Of a stretch of 36,222 nucleotides of DNA, positions 7,185 through 15,385 are shown piece by piece. A program made the position numbers and the translations under genes. How positions within the stretch are numbered: position 1 is the stretch's first letter; each line of letters starts with the position of its first letter. The notes beneath the pieces are model-generated. The model was not told the DNA's origin and searched no databases. It was given only the letters and a program-made list of their open reading frames with translations. The DNA is from a bacterium (lineage in GTDB: Bacteria > Verrucomicrobiota > Kiritimatiellia > RFP12 > UBA1067), in NCBI GenBank assembly GCA_025360845.1, contig JANYBJ010000030.1, positions 1 through 36,222 on the forward strand, read 5' to 3'.

Positions 7185-9140
7185 CTAGCTCAAGGTCAGG
7201 GTGACGACGGTCTGCCATCCGGGCACTCCAGAACTGTTACAAGCGAGCACCTTGTAAGCCGCAGCTCCAGAGGGCATGCCCACGGCGATCTCTGTTCCGT
7301 ACACCGCACCACAGAGCACCTGGGCAAGCTTGGCTTTGCAGGCCGACCCATCCATATAGGGTATGACCATCTCGCGAAGCTGGAGCGTCTGCGCCGCCGC
7401 GTTGCCCGACGTGGCGAAGGCGATGGCTGCGGGGTTGATGTCCACGAGGTGCGTGCGGGAACCGCTGTCCGCCGCCTCTACGGCAAAGCGCTTCTGAAGA
7501 CATGAGGGCGTGCCGTCCGCAACGCGGTCGTTTGGTGTTCCTGAAGCGCCGTCGATCTGGTTGCCGTCCGAAGCGTCGGCGTTATCGCGTCCAAGACGCA
7601 GGTAGGAGTAGCGGCGGCCCCGCGCAGCGCGGTAAACGGCCATCAGGTTGTCAGCCTCAAGGCGTCCGCAGGTGCCCGTCTTGACGGTCACCTTGCCGCC
7701 GCCGATGTCATAGGTCACATCCTGAACCACCGCCGCCATCGTCGCCCACTCGGCAAGCCCGCCCGTGCAGGAAAGGAGCTGCGCCAGACCAATGCCGAAG
7801 TCGCACTCTTGACCGTTAAACGTGACCTGACCGTCGTAGTGCAGACGGTTCCAACTCGCGAATAGCGCTGCGGCCATGCCTGTCGGAACAGGCTCCGGCT
7901 CTACCCACTCGGTCATCTTGCGATAGGTGCGCGTGACGGCATCGGTGGAGGTGCAGGTGAAGGTGATATCTTTTGAGCCCTCGTCGAGCACATGTGTCGT
8001 GTCGGTCGACTTGATCTTGTAAGACACGCGCACAGTGAACGTGTCGGACTCGGAGTGCTTCATGGTCCATGCAGGAACGGAGCCGTTGATGAGACGTGCC
8101 GGGTAGTTGTGGCTGCCGGTACCGCGTGACATGGACACGACAGACCAATCGCCGGACGTGAGCTGGGATAGCCAAGGGCAGAGTTTGGCGAGCAGCGTTT
8201 TTCCGGCTGACGATGTCCAGTCGGACGGGTAATCCTCGACCTCCACCGCCTGTTGAATAAAGGAGGCGTGGACGCCGTCCAGATCGTAGACCAAAGCCAC
8301 GCGCCTGGCATCGGTTGAAGCCCCGGCCGTCTCGGTGACGCGGCTCTTGACCGTGCGGCCGTCCCAGTCGCCCGTCCAGCGGTAGATGATCATGATTCCC
8401 GGAACCCGGATATCATAGCGCGGCGTGAAGCTCGCGCCCGTGGCAGCGCCGTTGACGAGCGCCCGCGACACGGCCGTCATGGCGGCAGGATCTGTGACGT
8501 TCAGAGCGGGAACGTAAGCGCCCGAAACCTGATGGTCGTAATCCCACCAGAGCACGTAATCAGGCGTGTAGCGGAGCATGGCGACAATGGCGTCCCATAC
8601 CTTGATGTTGTTGCGCTCGTCGAAGGGCACGGTCACGCCCGCCGCGATGGCGCCGATGTCGATGCCGACGCCCCGCGAGACGGCGTAGGCTGCGGCGTGG
8701 TTGATCACGCCGCCGGAGGCTAGGCGCGTGCCGTTGTTATCCTCGCCCAGCACCACGGTGGGCTCGTAGATCGTGGAGGCGACGCCCGCGCCCGTGGTGT
8801 ATGCCCACTCTTGTGAGTAGTCGCAGAGCTGGAGGGCGTAGGAAGGACCGAGGGCCGTGTACGTGATCGCCTGCGGCCCGCCGCCTTCGGCCTGACGCGG
8901 GGTCATTTCCACCGTGCCGACAAACACGCAGCGGTCTGTGGGGATGGCCTCGCTGTCTCTGCGGATCAGGGCGACCTTGGTGGCGAAAGGCCACGTCGGA
9001 GCGGCGACCCAATCGTTCGCCTGGGTGAAGACCAGCGAGTCGACGCCGTTGGCGCGGAGATTGAGAAGACAGGACGTGACGCCGCTGGCGGAGAGCAGGA
9101 CGGGCGCGTCGGTGTTCTTTTTGATGAGGTAGGAGATCAT
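7185..9140 (-). CDS. Phage tail hub/tip protein, divergent
   Basis: The 651-residue product follows the tape-measure gene, where siphophages usually encode distal tail and hub proteins. The N-terminus (ISYLIKKNTDAPVLLSASGV, then SLVFTQANDWVAAPTWPFATKVALIRRD) has the feel of gp44/late-control-type hub domains that set up a beta-barrel with a field for operators and units. No enzyme motif is visible. Four Cys lie in the middle and C-terminal parts (ECDFG, LLSCTGG, TGTCGRL, PSCLQK). I could not assign a named family; the hub role is inferred from gene order and size. Confidence 0.55.
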   Translation of the reverse strand: MISYLIKKNTDAPVLLSASGVTSCLLNLRANGVDSLVFTQANDWVAAPTWPFATKVALIRRDSEAIPTDRCVFVGTVEMTPRQAEGGGPQAITYTALGPSYALQLCDYSQEWAYTTGAGVASTIYEPTVVLGEDNNGTRLASGGVINHAAAYAVSRGVGIDIGAIAAGVTVPFDERNNIKVWDAIVAMLRYTPDYVLWWDYDHQVSGAYVPALNVTDPAAMTAVSRALVNGAATGASFTPRYDIRVPGIMIIYRWTGDWDGRTVKSRVTETAGASTDARRVALVYDLDGVHASFIQQAVEVEDYPSDWTSSAGKTLLAKLCPWLSQLTSGDWSVVSMSRGTGSHNYPARLINGSVPAWTMKHSESDTFTVRVSYKIKSTDTTHVLDEGSKDITFTCTSTDAVTRTYRKMTEWVEPEPVPTGMAAALFASWNRLHYDGQVTFNGQECDFGIGLAQLLSCTGGLAEWATMAAVVQDVTYDIGGGKVTVKTGTCGRLEADNLMAVYRAARGRRYSYLRLGRDNADASDGNQIDGASGTPNDRVADGTPSCLQKRFAVEAADSGSRTHLVDINPAAIAFATSGNAAAQTLQLREMVIPYMDGSACKAKLAQVLCGAVYGTEIAVGMPSGAAAYKVLACNSSGVPGWQTVVTLTLS

Positions 9141-9192
9141 TGCAAGGGCCTTTTAAAGTGGGGAGGAGCTGGACTCGCTACGCTCGCCTACG

Positions 9193-10632
9193 CTAATTGT
9201 TGGGGATGTTCTTAAGCGCCTCGGATGTGCGAGTTGCTTGCGCGGTCAGACTCTCGATCTTAGCCTGTAATTCATGGTTCATTTTTGCGGTCTCTACCGC
9301 GAATTGCGAAAACGCCTTGTTGACATCTTTCTGAGAGGCTAGATGTTCGGCCACATGTTTATCCTTGTCATCCTTGGCCTGAAGATAACTTGTCTCGGTC
9401 TCCTTGCCTTTAATAACAATAGGCGCGTTGCGCGCGTCGCGTAAATCGGCGGCCTCTTTGGCCACCTTTTCAGCTAGATCCGCCTTCCTCTGCGCACGCT
9501 CCCGCATCGTGTCCTGGGCGTCTTCAATTTCCTTTGCTATTCGCTTCTTCTCTTGCTCTGCGTCATATTCGATCTGGCGCAATTCTATCTGGCGTGTCAC
9601 GCCGCCGGTCTTTGACGTGGTTACCTGCGTGTCGCGATTCATGCGGTTGGCCTCTGCCCTTTCCCCGATGGTGAACTGCTGCTGTTCTGCCGACACGGCT
9701 TTTGCCAGCGCCTCTTGAATCCCTTTTTCCATCTCTTCCGTCTTCGCTGTTAATCGCTCTAGGTCTGGCAGCGCCCGTGAGAAGGCCGTTATTCTCTTTG
9801 TTGGTTCAAGCGGATTGAACGCAGCGTTCTTTTCCGCGATTGCCTTCGCATATCTCTCGCTATATTGATCGCTGTAGTTCTTGAACCACCCCTCAAGCTC
9901 TTGTGCTAACGCGATGGAGTCTCTCTTCGTTTTTTCTAATGCGGAACCTTCACCACGCATGTCGGCAAGCTCGCGGTCGGACTTGCGCAATGCTGCGGCA
10001 TCGGTCAGCTCGGCTCGTTTTGTGGATGTCTCCAGATCCAACTTTCTCCGACCGAACGTATCGTCGGGCTGCAACTTGCGGACGGCTTCCGCGTGCGCCA
10101 GATCCAGCTTCGCCAGATCGGATGCGAGCCGGGCGTCATCCTTTGAAGCCTCAGCATCGGATAGGCGCTTGCGGGCCTCCTCTGCCATTGTGATGGCGTT
10201 GGCCAGCTCAAGATAATATCTCGTCGTGGACTTCACGCCTGCGTCCGCATTTCCGCTGGCGATGTCCCGCAGACTCTTAGCAAACGCCGACTGACGTTCT
10301 CTCAGCTCGTCGTACACCTTCTTCCAAGCTGCGAACGCGGCCAGCAGCAGACCCACAGGCCCGACAGCGGCGGCAAGTTTAGGGAACTGACCGGAGAGGT
10401 TCCGGACGGCCTGCCCCACGCCCATGACGCCGCCCTCTGTGACCTGCGTTGCGGCGTTGATCATGCCGAACGCCTTCTCAGCGCTGCCCGCCGCGGCCTT
10501 CGTGTTATCGCCCATCTCTTTGGCGCTCTTGCCGACTGCGGCCACGTTGTCGACGGCCTCCTTCGTGCCCTTGCCGTCGAAGAGCGTGCGGATGCGCATG
10601 ATCAGGGACATCTCGTTTGATGAATCAGCCAT
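9193..10632 (-). CDS. Short tail tape measure protein
   Basis: The 479-residue protein is dominated by long charged helical stretches (EEARKRLSDAEASKDDARLA, EYDAEQEKKRIAKEIEDAQD) with one hydrophobic segment near residues 85-110 (LAAAVGPVGLLLAAFAAWKK). This is the usual plan of a tape measure, which sets tail length and helps DNA entry. The start overlaps the preceding gpG-like gene by 8 bp. At about 1.5 angstrom per residue, 479 residues would fit a tail of roughly 70 nm, short for a siphophage. No peptidase or lysozyme domain is seen. Confidence 0.65.
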   Translation of the reverse strand: MADSSNEMSLIMRIRTLFDGKGTKEAVDNVAAVGKSAKEMGDNTKAAAGSAEKAFGMINAATQVTEGGVMGVGQAVRNLSGQFPKLAAAVGPVGLLLAAFAAWKKVYDELRERQSAFAKSLRDIASGNADAGVKSTTRYYLELANAITMAEEARKRLSDAEASKDDARLASDLAKLDLAHAEAVRKLQPDDTFGRRKLDLETSTKRAELTDAAALRKSDRELADMRGEGSALEKTKRDSIALAQELEGWFKNYSDQYSERYAKAIAEKNAAFNPLEPTKRITAFSRALPDLERLTAKTEEMEKGIQEALAKAVSAEQQQFTIGERAEANRMNRDTQVTTSKTGGVTRQIELRQIEYDAEQEKKRIAKEIEDAQDTMRERAQRKADLAEKVAKEAADLRDARNAPIVIKGKETETSYLQAKDDKDKHVAEHLASQKDVNKAFSQFAVETAKMNHELQAKIESLTAQATRTSEALKNIPNN

Positions 10633-11218
10633 TGGTTTGAGCCTTTCGGGAACGCAGGTTATTGAGACGCATGACGGCGAGACCGAGCACCACGTTGGCG
10701 GGCGGCAGCACGGTAGGGTCCGGGGCGATGGGCTTGGTGCGCTTGACGAGCCAGAACATCACGGTGCCGAGGTACTCACCCTCTTTGGGCTGCGCCACGA
10801 GCGCGGCCCTGTTGTGGGCCTTGAACACTACGATGCGCAGGTCGGGGAACTCGCGCGGCAATCGCCCGTAGGCCGCGCCACAGGCGGGGATAGCCAGCGC
10901 CCCTGCCCTGACAGGGCCGATGCCCTTGGGAGCGCCCGCGTAGCGCAGGCGCACGCCCTGATGCGTCACAGAGACGCTCAGGCCCTCGGCGTCGGTCGAG
11001 AACGTGACCGACTGCGCGGCCTTGCGCCAGAAGTGCGAGCGCCGACCGCCATCCGGATAGGTGTGCGCGTTGGTCTGATCGCGCATGCGCAGATGGCGCT
11101 GCACGAGGCGGGCCAGCTCGCCCGCGACGGCCTTGGATTCGCGGGCGGTGATCGGCCCGGCTGCGGTGAGCACCTTACCGGTCACGTCATCGTGGTCTAT
11201 GGATACGGTTAAGGACAT
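10625..11218 (-). CDS. Phage virion morphogenesis protein, Mu gpG-like
   Basis: The 197-residue product has the features of the Mu gpG/P2 gpS family: an N-terminal helical part followed by RRSHFWRKAAQSVTF, then a beta-rich segment with GVRLRYAGAPKGIGPVRAG. These proteins act at head completion or tail-head joining. It follows the MuF-like gene, as G follows F in Mu, which supports both calls. No clear Shine-Dalgarno sequence precedes the ATG, and translation is probably coupled to the upstream gene, whose stop is 12 bp earlier. Confidence 0.55.
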   Translation of the reverse strand: MSLTVSIDHDDVTGKVLTAAGPITARESKAVAGELARLVQRHLRMRDQTNAHTYPDGGRRSHFWRKAAQSVTFSTDAEGLSVSVTHQGVRLRYAGAPKGIGPVRAGALAIPACGAAYGRLPREFPDLRIVVFKAHNRAALVAQPKEGEYLGTVMFWLVKRTKPIAPDPTVLPPANVVLGLAVMRLNNLRSRKAQTNG

Positions 11219-11229
11219 AGGACGGATGA

Positions 11230-12075
11230 TCAGAGTTGCGTGAGGACGCCGCCTTCAAACGACGCTTCAGGGAACTGCGCGAGGATCGCCGCCATCAGGT
11301 CGGGAGAGCCGTCAGGCAGCGAAGCGACAAGCGGGTTGTTCTCGCCGAGGTCCATGGGGGCGGCGTGTTCGTTGGGGGAGATGATGCCGTAGGCTTCGCA
11401 GGTCTCGCGGTCGACGTCCTCGACCTCGCGCTTGGAGCCCCACGCGAAGGGCGGATACGGATAGCCGAAGATCGAGAGCCGCGCCCAGCCGGGATCGGAG
11501 CGCAGGGCCACGAAGTCGGAGCCGAACGGGCCGGGCAGGCCCGCCGCCTTCCAACGCTCCGACCACCAGCCGTCGCCGCGCGGCTCTTCGGCGTAAGAGG
11601 GCAGCAGACGCTGGCCGGGAAACTCGTCGAGAATCGCGGGGTCGTTCATCTGCTTGGAGTGCCCGAAGTTGCGGGCGAAGCTGACCGGGTAGTCGAGCTG
11701 CACGCGGATGCGGGCCTCGCTGCGAAGATCCTTGATCCCTCCCTCGGTGCCCTCGGCAGGCGTCCAGCCGAGCTGCTCAAGGTTCGCCCGCAGCAGCATG
11801 CGTGCGCGGGCCTCGGTCATGTACTGCCCTGGCTCGCGAGGTGTTCCATCCGGGTTGTGCTCGGGATCAAGCATCATGCCGATGATGTTGTCGAGCACGG
11901 TGAGATGGCGGGCGTCCTCGACACGGGCGCTGAAGACGCCGCGCTTGCGGATGAGCGGGTCGAGCGCCATCAGCTCGTCGGACGACAGCGAGGTGGGGAG
12001 ATGGCCGCGCAGGGAGCGGTCTTGCAAGGCCGTTTCAAAGGTCACCGGGTCGAGCAGTATGGAGGGGATAGACAT
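11230..12075 (-). CDS. Putative MuF-like head morphogenesis/minor head protein
   Basis: A 281-residue protein with an N-terminal RKRGVFSARVEDARHLTVLD and a C-terminal half rich in Trp, Pro and Phe (WARLSIFGYPYPPFAWGSKR, then VEDVDRETCEAYGI). The layout recalls the Mu F/SPP1 gp7 family, where a helical region is followed by a compact aromatic-rich segment ending in a conserved polar motif. The zinc-type CxC of classical MuF is not obvious. Its partner downstream looks like gpG, matching the F-G order of Mu, but the pair is displaced from its usual place between portal and protease. The call rests partly on that order. Confidence 0.42.
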   Translation of the reverse strand: MSIPSILLDPVTFETALQDRSLRGHLPTSLSSDELMALDPLIRKRGVFSARVEDARHLTVLDNIIGMMLDPEHNPDGTPREPGQYMTEARARMLLRANLEQLGWTPAEGTEGGIKDLRSEARIRVQLDYPVSFARNFGHSKQMNDPAILDEFPGQRLLPSYAEEPRGDGWWSERWKAAGLPGPFGSDFVALRSDPGWARLSIFGYPYPPFAWGSKREVEDVDRETCEAYGIISPNEHAAPMDLGENNPLVASLPDGSPDLMAAILAQFPEASFEGGVLTQL

Positions 12076-12091
12076 GGGTTAAAAGAGGCGG

Positions 12092-12112
12092 GGCGCTCAA
12101 CACGCGAGCGCC
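12092..12112 (-). repeat. Intercistronic GC hairpin
   Basis: GGCGCTC and GAGCGCC form a 7-bp stem around AACACGC, between the stop of the glutaredoxin-like gene (12122) and the start of the MuF-like gene (12075). No T-tract follows in either direction, so it is not a standard terminator. Confidence 0.45.
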
Positions 12113-12121
12113 TCGCGCAGA

Positions 12122-13000
12122 TCACTTGGCAGACAGTGTGTATGCATCGGCGGTGATCGCCACGGGCAACGTCGCGTTAGATGCAGAGAATCCTCGCTTG
12201 CGGAGCGCGTTCCACATGGCCGTCCGGTTGGCGGCATCATCGAGATTGATGATCGCCACATCCGGATGCGCTTGCTTGTAAGCCCGACAGCGGGAGCATG
12301 ACGGTCGACCGTAGACGCCCTCACCTGACGCGCCGGGAGTTCCGTTGTAGCCCGTCGTGTCGGCGGGAGCGGCCTCGGTTGACTGATCCGACGTAACGGA
12401 CGGAGCGGACTGATCGGAGGAGTCTTCAGAGGCGTCGGCGGTTGCGGCAGACGTTTGACTCGCTGCGCTCGCCTTTACTGGGACGCCTTGCGACTGGAGG
12501 CCCAGCAGCAGCAGGTTGCCGAGGATCTTGCCCATGTCGGCCTCGCCGGCAGAGCCCGCCTTGTCGATGCCCACGCCGCGCTCGGTGACGACCTGACCCT
12601 TGGTGGTCGTGGTCTCGGTGATATTGAGACCGGCGAGCGTGGATGATGCCTTCTCGCCGAACGCCAGGCCGACGTAGTGGGACTCTCCGGCCTTTCCGCT
12701 AATAACCGCGCAGCCGCTGGAGAGAAGGATGAAGGATAAAAGCAAAAGGATAAGCGGGGCGATCTTGCCGAGCTTGTCGAGGCGCATGCGGCGCACGGCA
12801 ACGTAAGCGGTCAAACCGCCCGTGGCAAGAGCGCCGACGCCCGTGCCGAGCAGAGGCAGGTTGTCGGTGATCCACTTGACGTCGCCGAACGCGGCCAGCA
12901 GGGCCGTTCCCATCGCGATGATGATGCCGATAGCCGCCGATATCCGCTGGCCGTAGCCGAGCGCCTTGGTTTCCACTTGGTCTTTGGGTGTGATGTCCAT
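12122..13000 (-). CDS. Membrane protein with lipobox-like segment and C-terminal glutaredoxin-like domain
   Basis: The 292-residue protein has three hydrophobic segments (about 20-40, 50-68 and 80-97). The last ends in a lipobox-like LSSGC (Cys97). A Ser/Ala/Asp-rich linker (about 175-225) leads to a C-terminal domain of ~63 residues beginning YGRPSCSRCRAYKQ, with a CxxC (Cys235, Cys238). It continues DVAIINLDDAANRTAMWNAL, like the beta-alpha-beta opening of glutaredoxin/thioredoxin folds. The TM pattern could serve as a holin or anchor. It lies in the exported block of the late operon. Function is not known; a thiol-disulfide role at the envelope is an inference from the CxxC. Confidence 0.55.
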   Translation of the reverse strand: MDITPKDQVETKALGYGQRISAAIGIIIAMGTALLAAFGDVKWITDNLPLLGTGVGALATGGLTAYVAVRRMRLDKLGKIAPLILLLLSFILLSSGCAVISGKAGESHYVGLAFGEKASSTLAGLNITETTTTKGQVVTERGVGIDKAGSAGEADMGKILGNLLLLGLQSQGVPVKASAASQTSAATADASEDSSDQSAPSVTSDQSTEAAPADTTGYNGTPGASGEGVYGRPSCSRCRAYKQAHPDVAIINLDDAANRTAMWNALRKRGFSASNATLPVAITADAYTLSAK

Positions 13001-13025
13001 GGTGTTGTTCCTTTGTTTTGATAGG

Positions 13026-13045
13026 GGGCGACCCGCCGGTCGCCC
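13026..13045 (-). repeat. Intercistronic GC hairpin, copy 1 of repeated family
   Basis: GGGCGACCCGCCGGTCGCCC forms a perfect 8-bp stem with a 4-nt loop. The same 20 bases plus the next five (GTACT) recur exactly at 17926. It lies 12 bp downstream of the stop of the gene ending at 13058. Confidence 0.7.
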
Positions 13046-13057
13046 GTACTGAGAGTG

Positions 13058-13753
13058 TCAGACCACGCGCTTGATGCCGTAGGCTGCGAGGGCTGCGGCC
13101 ACGCCAGCCGCGAACGCGGCCAGCTCTTTGGCGTTGTACTTGTTCCCGGCAGGGGGCTGCACGTCGGGAAGGGGAGCCGACACGCGGGCGGTGTGCGCGA
13201 CGCGCAGGGGCGCTACGCTGACGGTGCCGTCGCTCAGCGTGTGCTCGACCTTGTCGCCTCTGATCGTCGCCGAGAGTTCGCGGGGCTGCCGCTTGCCCAT
13301 CTTCATGACCTTTGTCTGTGCCAGCGCGTCTGTCTTGACGATGGCCTCCTCGGCCGGAGCGGGAGAATCCTCAATGACGGGCACGGTGCGGAGCCGGTCG
13401 CGGGGAGAGGTCTTGACCACAAATTCAGAGTTGGTCTGGACGCGTCCGCCTTCGTAGGTCACAACGTAGACGAGTTCCCAGAGCGCGGGAAGGTCGTTTG
13501 TCCCGGATAAGGTGATCCGCTCGGGGTAGGCCGGGGCGGCGGGCTTGACGATCTGCGAGTCGCGCCAGGTGCCGTCGCTCATCTTGTCTTTGTAGAGCAC
13601 GGCCGATTCGGTGTCGCCCATGCGCAGGCGCTCGACCGGGTGCGGCCCGAGTTCGGCATGCAGTAAGAGCGGCAGAAAGATGAGTGCCAGGGCGAACAGC
13701 AGAAAGATGAGCTGGGAGGCGCGAATCACGTAGTGGGTTAAGCGAGGACTCAT
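13058..13753 (-). CDS. Membrane-anchored phage protein of unknown function
   Basis: The 231-residue protein begins MSPRLTHYVIRASQLIFLLF and continues as a long hydrophobic segment (to ~residue 32), a signal anchor or uncleaved signal peptide. The middle is polar and beta-rich (RITLSGTNDLPALWELVYVV). The end, ELAAFAAGVAAALAAYGIKR, is a second hydrophobic segment. The ATG at 13753 overlaps the stop of the previous gene (ATGA), so the two are translationally coupled. The longer ORF in the track starts inside another gene in a different frame and is not used. The topology would suit an envelope-spanning protein such as a spanin, but no spanin signature is seen. Confidence 0.55.
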   Translation of the reverse strand: MSPRLTHYVIRASQLIFLLFALALIFLPLLLHAELGPHPVERLRMGDTESAVLYKDKMSDGTWRDSQIVKPAAPAYPERITLSGTNDLPALWELVYVVTYEGGRVQTNSEFVVKTSPRDRLRTVPVIEDSPAPAEEAIVKTDALAQTKVMKMGKRQPRELSATIRGDKVEHTLSDGTVSVAPLRVAHTARVSAPLPDVQPPAGNKYNAKELAAFAAGVAAALAAYGIKRVV

Positions 13754-14670
13754 AGCTCGTAGACTCCGTTTGTGACGGCGGTGCCGTCGAGGGTTGCGGA
13801 TACCGCGATGCCGCCTTTGTAGACGACCTGAAGGCGGCTGCCGAAATGGGTGTCGGTGCCGCTGAAAGGAAGAACCGTGACGCCGTTGGTGACGACGCTG
13901 ATGCCTCCGGACGGGACGATGAGCGGGGATGCCGACGAGCCGAAGCCGACCTCGTAAGCGGGGATCAGAACGGTGCCGATTGTCTCGGACGGCACCGTGA
14001 AGTCGTAGCGCACGCAGGGAGCGCCGCCGACGCTTTCGGTGGAGGGATAGTAGTTCGTGACGGCGGTGAGACGGAACGGCCCGCCGCCAACGTCCACGTC
14101 GGCGGCGATGCCCGGAGCCACGAGCGGAACCTCGCTGAACCAGACCCACGCGCTGATCACGGAGCCGTCCGCGTTCTGGCGCACGCGCTCGACCGTGGCC
14201 GCGATGTTGTGGTTCGTGACGCCGCCCGCGCCGCTGCGGGGAAGGAACGACGAGACGTAGATCACGCGGCGGGTGTTGTTGGTGACCATGTAGGCGGCCA
14301 GATCGAACTGATCGCTTGCGGCGGCGACGGTGTTGGAGGCCCCGGAGACGATCTGGTCCGCGAGGGACAGGAAGGCGTCGAGCACCGCGGCCTCGGACGC
14401 CTTGGCGACGGCCCCGCTCTCGTCGATGATGACTCCGCCGCTCATGGCCGTGACGTACTGGCAGACGTAAGCGCGTGGGCTGATGCCGCTCTTGGCTCCG
14501 GAGTAGACGGCCGACAGGCCCAGCACGATGCCGACCGCGATGCGGCCGAACACGGAGGGCGCGATCTTGGACAGGCTGCGGGCGACGCAGGGGAGCTGGC
14601 ATAGCGCCTGAAACACGCCCATGACCGACAGCACCCAGAACCAGTCGTATGCCGTGGCGTCAGCGAACAC
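13750..14670 (-). CDS. Phage protein with N-terminal membrane segment, unknown function
   Basis: The 306-residue product has a hydrophobic N-terminus (YDWFWVLSVMGVFQALCQLP and again FGRIAVGIVLGLSAVYSGAK), then a beta-rich body (VVTNGVTVLPFSGTDTHFGS). The start codon is GTG at 14670, backed by GGATAGGAGG immediately upstream, so translation begins inside the end of the preceding gene with an 11-bp overlap. Downstream it overlaps the next start (ATGA). It belongs to the five-gene exported or membrane block. No domain was recognised. Confidence 0.55.
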   Translation of the reverse strand: MFADATAYDWFWVLSVMGVFQALCQLPCVARSLSKIAPSVFGRIAVGIVLGLSAVYSGAKSGISPRAYVCQYVTAMSGGVIIDESGAVAKASEAAVLDAFLSLADQIVSGASNTVAAASDQFDLAAYMVTNNTRRVIYVSSFLPRSGAGGVTNHNIAATVERVRQNADGSVISAWVWFSEVPLVAPGIAADVDVGGGPFRLTAVTNYYPSTESVGGAPCVRYDFTVPSETIGTVLIPAYEVGFGSSASPLIVPSGGISVVTNGVTVLPFSGTDTHFGSRLQVVYKGGIAVSATLDGTAVTNGVYEL

Positions 14671-15385
14671 GGACGCCTCCTATCCACCGCATGGTGTTCG
14701 TGCCCTGCGTGATTGTCGCGGTGAGCGGGGCCACGCCGTTGACGGCGATACCGTTGTTGACCGGAAAGTACATCTGGTTCGTTCCCGAACCGGCAACGTC
14801 GGCGTGGACGCGGAAGAAGGCCGACGTCGTGGAAAGCGGCATGGAGACGGTGTTGCAATAGGCCTCGTACAGCGTGTCGCCGACGAGCACCTCGCCTAAA
14901 GAAACGTTGGCGCTTGAGAGGCGGTCCCATGCGTTTGTGCGGCCCATGCTGTCGGACGTGCGGACATAGGGCCACGCGCCGGGGTCGCTGGTGAAATAGG
15001 TCCAGATGCGGTGCCACGCCAGATTGTTGCTGACCGCCACGTTCTGGTCGAAGCGCACGATGCTGGCCATCAGGTTGGTGTCGGCCTCGATGCCAGGGGC
15101 GAAGGACTCGGCGAAGAGGCGGATGTAGCCGGTGGAGTTGCGGGCGCGTTCGAGCGCGACGATTCCGGCGACGGAGTTGGAGACCATCGCGGCGGCGACA
15201 TCGGCGGCCTGCGCGGCGGCTATCGCGGCCTGAACCCCGGCGGCGTTGTTGGCGAGGGTGTTGATGGAGGCGACGGTGTTGGACGGCCAGATGCTGCCGT
15301 CCGGACGCACGGTCACCAGCCCGGCGAGCTGGGCGCGGGCGGAAAGGCAGAAGGCGAAAGTCAAAAGGATGAAGAGCGTGCGCAT
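14660..15385 (-). CDS. Exported phage protein of unknown function
   Basis: The 241-residue frame starts MRTLFILLTFAFCLSARAQL, a textbook cleavable signal peptide with an ARAQ cleavage site. That is unusual for a gene in a virion operon. The rest is Ala/Asn/Thr-rich (NTLANNAAGVQAAIAAAQAA, a helical stretch), then WHRIWTYFTSDPGAWPYVRT. The ATG at 15385 overlaps the previous gene's stop by one base. The track's 409-residue ORF extends upstream in the wrong frame through another gene. The helical-then-globular layout recalls trimeric fibre shafts, but the signal peptide argues for export on its own. Confidence 0.58.
   Translation of the reverse strand: MRTLFILLTFAFCLSARAQLAGLVTVRPDGSIWPSNTVASINTLANNAAGVQAAIAAAQAADVAAAMVSNSVAGIVALERARNSTGYIRLFAESFAPGIEADTNLMASIVRFDQNVAVSNNLAWHRIWTYFTSDPGAWPYVRTSDSMGRTNAWDRLSSANVSLGEVLVGDTLYEAYCNTVSMPLSTTSAFFRVHADVAGSGTNQMYFPVNNGIAVNGVAPLTATITQGTNTMRWIGGVRVR

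Noticed and set aside
9160-12480. Repeat GACTCGCTRCGCTCGC near 9171 and 12457
   Set aside because: Two short copies, one inside a coding region, are too little to call a repeat element.
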